Below are positions 6,353 to 11,498 of a stretch of 11,498 nucleotides of DNA, piece by piece; position 1 is the stretch's first letter, and each line of letters begins with the position of its first letter. Under the pieces are notes generated by a model that saw only the letters and a list, made by a program, of their open reading frames with translations, was not told where the DNA came from and made no database searches. The DNA is from Sphingobacteriia bacterium (GTDB taxonomy: Bacteria > Bacteroidota > Bacteroidia > UBA7662): contig RFPG01000024.1 of the NCBI GenBank assembly GCA_009926245.1, positions 1 to 11,498 on the forward strand, in the 5' to 3' direction. The position numbers and the translations under genes are program-made.

Positions 6353-7789
6353 ATGTCCACCCGCCTTTCCCACGCTGTTGATCCACCTCAACTTGTTTTG
6401 CCCGAATGGTGGGACACCCTGCAGGCAGCCGGCCACCGCATGGCCCTGGAATCTTACCGTGAACGATGGAACCGCCTGGCCCGATTGGGCCGGGTCCTAA
6501 GGGATCACGAAAAAGAAATCTGCGAAGCCCTCCAAAAAGATTTAGGCAAGCCCAACGTGGAAACCAACCTCACCGAATTGTTACCGGTGTACTTGGAACT
6601 AAGGCATTTCAAAAAGAACCTGCGCAAGTGGATGAAGGATCGCGCTGTTCAACCCCACTTCCCCTACCTTTTGTCCAAAGCACGACTGGCCTGGCAACCC
6701 AAGGGCTGTGTTTTGATCATCGCCCCGTGGAATTACCCCTTGAACCTGGCTTTGATGCCTTTGATTGCCGCCCTGGCCGCTGGGAATTCGGTCGTTATTA
6801 AGCCCTCCGAATTTGCGACAGCCACAGCGGAACTCCTCACCCGTTTGTTGGACCAAGCCATGGGCACCGAAGTGGTCCGGGTGGTCACGGGGGATGCCTC
6901 GGTAGGCGCATGGCTTTGCAGCCTTCCCTTTGACCACATGCTTTTCACCGGCAGCGACCGGGTTGGACGAAAGGTTGCCTTGGCCGCCGCCGACCAACTC
7001 ATCCCCTGCACCCTCGAATTGGGAGGCAAATCCCCGGTCTATGTGGACGAATCCGCGCCCTTGGCATCGGCCGCCGCCAAAATCTATTGGGGCAAATGGC
7101 TCAACGGCGGGCAGACCTGCATTGCCCCTGATTATGTCCTGGTCAACCGAAGCATGATTCCGGCCTTGGTTGAAGCGCTCCAAGCGGCCGCAACCAAGGC
7201 CCAACGCAGCGACGATTCCATCCCTTCCTCGCTCTGTTGCCAAATCCATCCAGAACACGCGAACCGCATGCGCCTCCTGGTCCACGAAGCCGTTGAGCAA
7301 GGGGCCCGAATTGAATGCGGCGGGAACTGGGACGAAAAGAGTTTGCAATTAGAACCCACCATCCTGTCGGGGGTTCAACCGGGGATGCGACTCATGCAAG
7401 AAGAGATTTTTGGCCCCATCCTACCGCTGATTGGGGTGAATCATTTGGAAGAAGCCTTGGCATTTGTGAATAGCCGGCCCAGACCCTTGAGTCTCTATGT
7501 TTTTGCGAACAACCCGGAGGTTCAACGCCGCTGGACCAAAGAAACCTGCTCGGGGAGTTTGACCTTCAACGATGTGATTGTCCAGGTCTCACACCCGCAT
7601 CTTCCCTTTGGTGGCGTGGGCGCTTCTGGTTGGGGCACCTACCACGGGCAATACGGCTTTCAAACCTTTTCGCATGCCAAACCGGTGATGATCAACCCCC
7701 ACCGCCCGAACATTGCTTCGCTTTTTTACCCCCCCTACACTCCTCTCAAAACCAAAATGGCCCGTTGGTTTCTGCGCCTGATGCGATAA
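6353..7789 (+). CDS. NAD(P)-dependent aldehyde dehydrogenase, class 3-like
   Basis: Oxidises aldehydes to acids with NAD(P)+. The 478-residue length and overall pattern match the ALDH3/fatty aldehyde branch rather than the tetrameric class 1/2 type. Visible motifs are the cofactor region PKGCVLIIAPWNYPLNLAL (116-134, with N127), GNSVVIKPSE (144-153), LFTGSDRVGR (197-206), the general base E222 in LELGGKSP, the catalytic Cys256 in NGGQTCIAPDYVLV, EEIFGPILP (350-358), SGSLTFND (400-407) and PFGGVGASGWGTYHG (418-432). The C-terminal YPPYTPLKTKMARWFLRLMR is basic and amphipathic, like the tail of class 3 bacterial members. The substrate cannot be read from sequence; medium- or long-chain aldehydes are likely by family. 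The ATG lies 5 bases after the prfB stop, so the two are probably co-transcribed. The gene ends 40 bases from the convergent SirB1-like gene. Confidence 0.94.
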   Translation: MSTRLSHAVDPPQLVLPEWWDTLQAAGHRMALESYRERWNRLARLGRVLRDHEKEICEALQKDLGKPNVETNLTELLPVYLELRHFKKNLRKWMKDRAVQPHFPYLLSKARLAWQPKGCVLIIAPWNYPLNLALMPLIAALAAGNSVVIKPSEFATATAELLTRLLDQAMGTEVVRVVTGDASVGAWLCSLPFDHMLFTGSDRVGRKVALAAADQLIPCTLELGGKSPVYVDESAPLASAAAKIYWGKWLNGGQTCIAPDYVLVNRSMIPALVEALQAAATKAQRSDDSIPSSLCCQIHPEHANRMRLLVHEAVEQGARIECGGNWDEKSLQLEPTILSGVQPGMRLMQEEIFGPILPLIGVNHLEEALAFVNSRPRPLSLYVFANNPEVQRRWTKETCSGSLTFNDVIVQVSHPHLPFGGVGASGWGTYHGQYGFQTFSHAKPVMINPHRPNIASLFYPPYTPLKTKMARWFLRLMR

Positions 7790-7829
7790 ACATCACGGCA
7801 CCTGTTTGGACTGGATCAGATTTTTGTTT
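7790..7829. other. convergent intergenic gap, aldehyde dehydrogenase / SirB1-like
   Basis: Forty bases between two convergent stop codons. It contains a T-rich run (TTTTTGTTTTTA, near 7820-7831) but no convincing stem before it, so I do not call a terminator. Confidence 0.3.
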
Positions 7830-8759
7830 TTAGAACGGATCTTCATCTCCCTCCCCGAGGTTCACATCGGGGGCCCAAGGGTTGAATTCGATCAGGTGGT
7901 CTCGCAATTCCACCAAATCCGTGACCGCGTCCTGTTTGCCGGCTTCGGAATAACCGTGGATCAAGTTGTTAAGTACCCGAACCACGATGTCGTGGTGGGT
8001 GCAGGGTCGAAAATAGCGGGGATCGGCCGGCAGGTGAATCAGTTCCAGAAAACGCTCGATTTCCTTTTCCCCAAAAACCATGCCTTTGTTAAAAGCATTG
8101 ATGTAGAACAGGGCCTTGTACTGCCCCATGGCCTCGGCTTCTTCGTCCAGGTAGGCCAGGATGAAATGCTGCGGAAGATTAACGCCCACCACCGGGATGT
8201 CCAGCCGAGTCGCTAACCACAAGTAAATGCAGCACAAGACGATGGGATTGCCTTTGCGGCTTTCGAGGACCTTGTTGATGCAGGAATTTTGGGGGTCGTT
8301 GTAATTCGCGGTATTGCCCCGAAAACCATGCAAACGAAACAAGACATGGTTGATGACCCGAACCTTTTCGAGAGCGGTCATTCGATCGTTGATTTCCATC
8401 CAAATCTCGATGCGAAGAGCTTCAAGACGGTTACGCAATTCCTCTTCATTCAGGTCCGGGTAACGAATTCTGGAAATCCAAATCAAGGCCGATAACAAAT
8501 CTTTTTGGTCGCTCTGGTTCCAATCCATCAAGGCCGTCCGGCATTGGGACCATTGAATTCGGTGGATTAAATCCTCGATACGCTCCCGCGCCACGAGAGG
8601 CAATTGCCCGACCCAAGCCGATTCCAAGACCGGAATCACGGCCGGCCCCCGCTTGATGAGTGCCTGTGTTATCTCGGCAATGACCTCCGGATCGGTATCA
8701 TCCAAGAGGTCGATCATCGCCTGCAATTCGGGGTCTTTGGGGAAAGCGGAGGGTGCCAT
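7830..8759 (-). CDS. SirB1/transglutaminase-like (Transglut_core2) protein with HEAT-like N-terminus
   Basis: 309 residues from ATG 8759. The N-terminal part (about 10-75) has a HEAT-like helical repeat, DTDPEVIAEITQALIKRGPAVIPVLES. The middle carries the SirB1 core: NYNDPQNSCINKVLESRKG (152-170), GNPIVLCCIYLWLATRLDIPVVGVNLPQHFILAY (170-203, motif ends quoted for orientation), then FYINAFNKGMVF (218-229). The C-terminal part is helical, ending in an acidic tail EGDEDPF. Transglutaminase-like folds use Cys-His-Asp; here the GxC position appears to be G-N-P and the Asp position is Asn221, though His198 is kept, so activity is doubtful. Function is unknown. TTG codons at 8768 and 8765 could extend it by three residues. 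It lies 104 bases after topA on the same strand and is probably in its operon. Confidence 0.88.
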   Translation of the reverse strand: MAPSAFPKDPELQAMIDLLDDTDPEVIAEITQALIKRGPAVIPVLESAWVGQLPLVARERIEDLIHRIQWSQCRTALMDWNQSDQKDLLSALIWISRIRYPDLNEEELRNRLEALRIEIWMEINDRMTALEKVRVINHVLFRLHGFRGNTANYNDPQNSCINKVLESRKGNPIVLCCIYLWLATRLDIPVVGVNLPQHFILAYLDEEAEAMGQYKALFYINAFNKGMVFGEKEIERFLELIHLPADPRYFRPCTHHDIVVRVLNNLIHGYSEAGKQDAVTDLVELRDHLIEFNPWAPDVNLGEGDEDPF

Positions 8760-8837
8760 TTGCAACAACGAATTTCGGGAAATCCGCGATGGTTCCTCCT
8801 CCTTCCATCAAGAGAGTTTTCCCCAATTTTTACCAAG

Positions 8838-8875
8838 CCCAAGGGCCGGGTACCGAGGCGGTTCTAGGCCTTGGG
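8838..8875 (-). other. imperfect stem-loop spanning the topA stop codon
   Basis: The arms CCCAAGG (8838-8844) and CCTTGGG (8869-8875) pair perfectly and can extend by two G-C pairs past a one-base bulge. The loop holds a second small hairpin, ACCG/CGGT. The right arm is made of the last topA codons. On the minus strand the stem is followed by A-rich rather than T-rich sequence, so it is not a canonical intrinsic terminator for topA; it could be an RNA processing or stability element, or chance. Confidence 0.3.
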
Positions 8876-11278
8876 TTTGCGGGATTTAGCCGGACTTTTG
8901 GCTGCTGTGCTTCGTTTGGCCGTGGATTTGGCGGCCGCTGTGGTCCGGGTGTTGCTTCGTCCCCCGGCCCCTCTTCGGGGTTTGGGTGGAGGGGATTGTT
9001 CAATCCATTGGACACATTGGGCCTCGTCCGCCGAATGCGCATCCGCGCCCTTGGGGATGCGGTAATTCTCGCCATTGCGCGTGATGTAGGGACCAAAGCG
9101 GCCGTTCAGGACTTGAATGCCGCTATCCGGAAAATCCTTGATTAACCGAGCGGCCAGCGCCGCTTCCTTGGCTTGAATCAAGGCCACTGCTTCATCGTCG
9201 GTCAACGTAAGCGGATCGTATTCCTTGGTGATCGATACAAAGAGATCACCCCATTGGACATAGGGTCCAAAGCGACCGGAGGCCACCTTCACCGGTTTGT
9301 CCAAATAAGAGGCCAATTGCCGCGGTAATTTGAAAAGTTCCAGGGCTTGTTCCAGGTCCAGCTGTTCCATACTCATCCCCGGTTTGAGCTTGGCATACTG
9401 GGGCTTGGCTTCGGGATCAGAAAGCGAGACCCGGCAAGCGACCACGCCATAACGGGCCATGCGGACCGAATATTCCAAATCCCCCACCTGCCCCAATATC
9501 CGGGAACCGTTCACCCTTTCCCCCTCGGTCCCGTCAAGAACGGCCTGATGAAAGGGTTCATAAAATTCATCCAACATCCGGGTCCAAACCAGATGGCCGC
9601 CGGCGATTTGGTCAAAGTTGCCTTCGACCCCGGCGGTAAATCCATAGTCCATAACAACGGGGAATTTGGCGAGCAAAAAATCAGTCACAATCATCCCAAT
9701 ATCGGTTGGTCGAAGTTTGCCTTTGTCCGCTCCCGTTGTTTCCTGCATCACCTGACGGTTCAGGCTTTGGCCCGGTTCCATTTCCAGCACCGTGTAATCC
9801 CGGACGGTGCCTTCCAACAGCGTGCTTTCGACATAACCCCGATCCTGAACGGTGGAGATGGTCGGAGCGTAGGTGGAGGGACGGCCAATGCCCAGTTCTT
9901 CCAATTTTTTGACCAAACTTGCTTCGGTGAAACGAGATGGAGGCCTGCTGTATCGTTGGGTCGCCACCATGCGCTCCGAAGGGGTCGATTCCCCCTGTCG
10001 TAACAAAGGCAGGCGGCCCGAGGAGGCGCTGTTTTCATCGTTGCGATCCGTGTCCTCCTCGTCGTTGCCTTCGATGTAAAGTTTGAGGAATCCGTCAAAA
10101 AGGACGACCTCGCCTTCGGTGGCAAAGTGCTCGACCAAATCGGGGGTTGCCAAGGTGATTTTGGTTTTTTCGATTTTGGCCTCGGCCATTTGACTGGCCA
10201 CCGCGCGCTTCCAAATCAACTCGTAAAGCGACTGCTGGTCTTTTTCGAGGTCCGCAAGATGCGGCCGTTTGAAATCGGTGGGGCGAATTGCTTCGTGGGC
10301 CTCCTGCGCACTGGCTGATTTGGTTTTGAATTGCCTTTGCTGATGGTACGCCGGACCGTAGGCTTCCAAAATCGATTCTCGTGCCTCCTGCAAGGCGGTT
10401 TCCGAGAGGTTCACACTGTCCGTACGCATGTAGGTGATGTACCCTGCTTCGTAGAGGGTCTGCGCAACGCGCATTGTTTTCTTGACCCCAAAGCGGAGCT
10501 TGCGCGATGCTTCTTGCTGCAAGGTCGAGGTGGTGAAAGGTGCGGCGGGGCTTTTGGACAGGGGTTTCTTTTCGATGGCGTTGACCGACCACGGCAAGGG
10601 CATGGCCTTGTTCAGCCAAAGGGCGACTTCCTCTTCTTTTTCGAATCGTTTGTTCAATTCGGTCTTGAAGGTGCTGGCTTCGGACCTAAACCATCCGTTC
10701 ACACGGAATGCTGCCTGGGGAACAAAGGCGTGGATTTCGCGTTCCCTTTCCACCAACAGGCGAACGGCGACCGATTGGACCCGGCCGGCCGATAATCCCG
10801 GCTTGACTTTGCGCCAAAGAAGGGGGGACAACTCAAATCCAACCAGGCGATCCAGGATGCGGCGGGCCTGCTGGGCCATGACCAAGTCCACGTCAATTCG
10901 TCGAGGATTGGCCACCGCTTTGGTGATGGCCGGTTTGGTGATTTCGTGGAAAACAATACGTCGCACCTTGGAATCGGGCAGGGCCAAGACCTCCTGCAAA
11001 TGCCAGGCAATGGCCTCCCCCTCCCGGTCTTCGTCCGATGCCAGCCAAACGAGGTCTGAACTTTTGGCCAACTTTTTGAGCTCGCTGACGATGGCTTTTT
11101 TGTCATCCGGGACCAGGTATTCCGGGGCATAGCCCTGATCGACCTTGACCGCATGGTTGCCTTTGGCTAGATCCCGGATATGCCCGTAGGATGACTTCAC
11201 AACAAAATCATCGCCCAAATAACCACCGATGGTTTTGGCCTTGGCGGGAGATTCCACAATCAATAGGTTCTTGGCCAT
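8864..11278 (-). CDS. topA: DNA topoisomerase I (type IA)
   Basis: Relaxes negative supercoils by passing DNA through a transient single-strand break held on a tyrosine. 804 residues from ATG 11278. The TOPRIM domain (about 1-145) has E9 in LLIVESPAKAKT and the acidic triad D82-x-D84-x-E86 in ASDEDREGEAIAWH. LSAGRVQSVAVRLLVERERE is at 162-181, and the active-site tyrosine is Y283 in ITYMRTDSVNLS. TEASLVKKLEELGIGRPSTY (450-469) belongs to the type IA core. No Cys4 zinc fingers are visible; instead two GRFGPY repeats (about 667 and 725) form the C-terminal module common in many non-enteric TopA proteins. The last 40 or so residues are a Lys/Ala/Ser/Arg tail like histone H1, probably DNA-binding. 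The SirB1-like gene follows on the same strand, and the gene is divergent from a glycosyltransferase. Confidence 0.98.
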   Translation of the reverse strand: MAKNLLIVESPAKAKTIGGYLGDDFVVKSSYGHIRDLAKGNHAVKVDQGYAPEYLVPDDKKAIVSELKKLAKSSDLVWLASDEDREGEAIAWHLQEVLALPDSKVRRIVFHEITKPAITKAVANPRRIDVDLVMAQQARRILDRLVGFELSPLLWRKVKPGLSAGRVQSVAVRLLVEREREIHAFVPQAAFRVNGWFRSEASTFKTELNKRFEKEEEVALWLNKAMPLPWSVNAIEKKPLSKSPAAPFTTSTLQQEASRKLRFGVKKTMRVAQTLYEAGYITYMRTDSVNLSETALQEARESILEAYGPAYHQQRQFKTKSASAQEAHEAIRPTDFKRPHLADLEKDQQSLYELIWKRAVASQMAEAKIEKTKITLATPDLVEHFATEGEVVLFDGFLKLYIEGNDEEDTDRNDENSASSGRLPLLRQGESTPSERMVATQRYSRPPSRFTEASLVKKLEELGIGRPSTYAPTISTVQDRGYVESTLLEGTVRDYTVLEMEPGQSLNRQVMQETTGADKGKLRPTDIGMIVTDFLLAKFPVVMDYGFTAGVEGNFDQIAGGHLVWTRMLDEFYEPFHQAVLDGTEGERVNGSRILGQVGDLEYSVRMARYGVVACRVSLSDPEAKPQYAKLKPGMSMEQLDLEQALELFKLPRQLASYLDKPVKVASGRFGPYVQWGDLFVSITKEYDPLTLTDDEAVALIQAKEAALAARLIKDFPDSGIQVLNGRFGPYITRNGENYRIPKGADAHSADEAQCVQWIEQSPPPKPRRGAGGRSNTRTTAAAKSTAKRSTAAKSPAKSRKPKA

Positions 11279-11361
11279 GAGGGGGGTTTAGGGACGCAAA
11301 GTAAAGGCCAAGTGCAGCGGTCCCGGTATTCTTGCTTTGATTTGCGTTCAAAAGAACTCCC
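11279..11361. promoter_or_regulatory. divergent topA / glycosyltransferase control region
   Basis: This 83-base gap is the only space for the promoters of both divergent genes. On the minus strand it holds the TACTTTG box described for topA. On the plus strand TATTCTTG (11327-11334) matches TAnnTTTG at seven of eight positions, 27 bases before the putative TTG start. A short inverted repeat TTTGA/TCAAA lies at 11336-11352. Promoter function is inferred from layout. Confidence 0.45.
11297..11303 (-). promoter_or_regulatory. possible -7 box of topA
   Basis: The minus strand reads TACTTTG followed by CG, close to TAnnTTTG with one base fewer. It lies 18 bases before the topA ATG, giving a plausible short leader. 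No good TTTG at -33 is visible. Confidence 0.3.
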
Positions 11362-11498
11362 TTGACCCCCGAACCCACCCATCCAACCGGCCTGAGCATT
11401 TTGGTCCCCGCCTACAACGAAGAGAAGACCATTGTTCGAATTTTGGATCTTTTGTTTGAAACAGAACTACCTGATAATCTGGATAGAGAAGTGATTGT
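11362..11498 (+). CDS. family 2 glycosyltransferase, N-terminal fragment (runs off right edge)
   Basis: The first 45 codons of a GT-A fold glycosyltransferase. The diagnostic stretch is SILVPAYNEEKTIVRILDLL at about residues 11-30, the nucleotide-binding first strand and helix seen in dolichyl-phosphate mannosyltransferase-like (DPM1-type) and other GT2 enzymes, followed by a turn and REVIV, the second strand. These enzymes transfer sugars from nucleotide donors to lipid carriers or glycans; the acceptor cannot be told from this fragment. In this frame there is a TGA at 11338-11340 and no ATG before the conserved motif, so the best start is TTG at 11362, ten residues ahead of it. It is divergent from topA. 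Confidence 0.85.
   Translation, partial: MTPEPTHPTGLSILVPAYNEEKTIVRILDLLFETELPDNLDREVI

Noticed and set aside
5631..6386. Long minus-strand open frame opposite prfB (251 codons), and a similar one opposite the aldehyde dehydrogenase (6599-7348)
   Set aside because: Both mirror strongly conserved enzymes on the plus strand, have no family-like motifs, and are expected in sequence of this base composition.
8785..8815. Strong SD-like purine run (AGGAGGAGG on the minus strand) between topA and the SirB1-like gene
   Set aside because: It is more than 30 bases from the ATG at 8759, and no start codon in the right frame lies at a normal distance from it; Bacteroidota also rarely use SD sequences.
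9347..10003. Plus-strand open frame of 218 codons opposite topA
   Set aside because: Shadow of the topA coding strand; no start context or recognisable motif.
11336..11352. Inverted repeat TTTGA/TCAAA in the topA-glycosyltransferase gap
   Set aside because: Only five base pairs in AT-rich sequence; could easily be chance, so it is mentioned but not called an operator.
1..11498. Search for an undescribed accessory system (defence, mobile element, CRISPR, secretion)
   Set aside because: All substantial coding sequence is accounted for by known housekeeping families; gaps are at most about 100 bases and hold no repeats or gene fragments that would suggest such a system.

Overview
The window looks like an ordinary housekeeping stretch of a chromosome from a member of the Bacteroidota. 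The best taxonomic clues are a DUF4296-type lipoprotein (a family essentially confined to that phylum), a MutS2 P-loop of the form GPNAGGKS, and short AT-rich boxes near TAnnTTTG upstream of several genes, the usual Bacteroidota -7 promoter element. Start codons mostly lack convincing Shine-Dalgarno sequences, which also fits. The G+C content appears to be in the mid-50s by eye, which is high for the phylum. No tRNA, rRNA, CRISPR array, insertion sequence or phage gene was seen.

Layout from left to right: a partial mutS2 (minus strand, C-terminus beyond the left edge), preceded in its operon by a DUF4296 lipoprotein gene that overlaps it by 16 bases. Divergent from these is yggS (PLP homeostasis, plus), which meets pgi (glucose-6-phosphate isomerase, minus) tail to tail with interlocked stop codons. 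Only 11 bases before the pgi start, yraN (nuclease-fold UPF0102 protein) starts on the plus strand, followed by prfB (release factor 2) and, 5 bases later, a class 3-type aldehyde dehydrogenase. Convergent with these are a SirB1/transglutaminase-like gene and, upstream of it, topA (DNA topoisomerase I), both on the minus strand. Divergent from topA is the first part of a family 2 glycosyltransferase that runs off the right edge.

The clearest special feature is in prfB. It is read through a programmed +1 frameshift: an SD-like AGGAGG, a three-base spacer, then CTT TGA C at 5300-5315, the arrangement by which RF2 regulates its own synthesis. A frame-bound gene caller would see only a 5'-truncated RF2 here. 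The ribosomes of Bacteroidota are known to hide their anti-SD sequence during initiation, so a well-preserved SD element inside prfB is a point of real interest.

The genes do not form one pathway. They cover DNA topology and repair or ribosome rescue (topA, mutS2), translation termination (prfB), central carbon metabolism (pgi), cofactor homeostasis (yggS) and aldehyde detoxification. Packing is very tight: an 11-base divergent gap, interlocked stops and overlapping genes. I found no convincing undescribed system. The findings are mostly about regulation, gene packing and residue variants.
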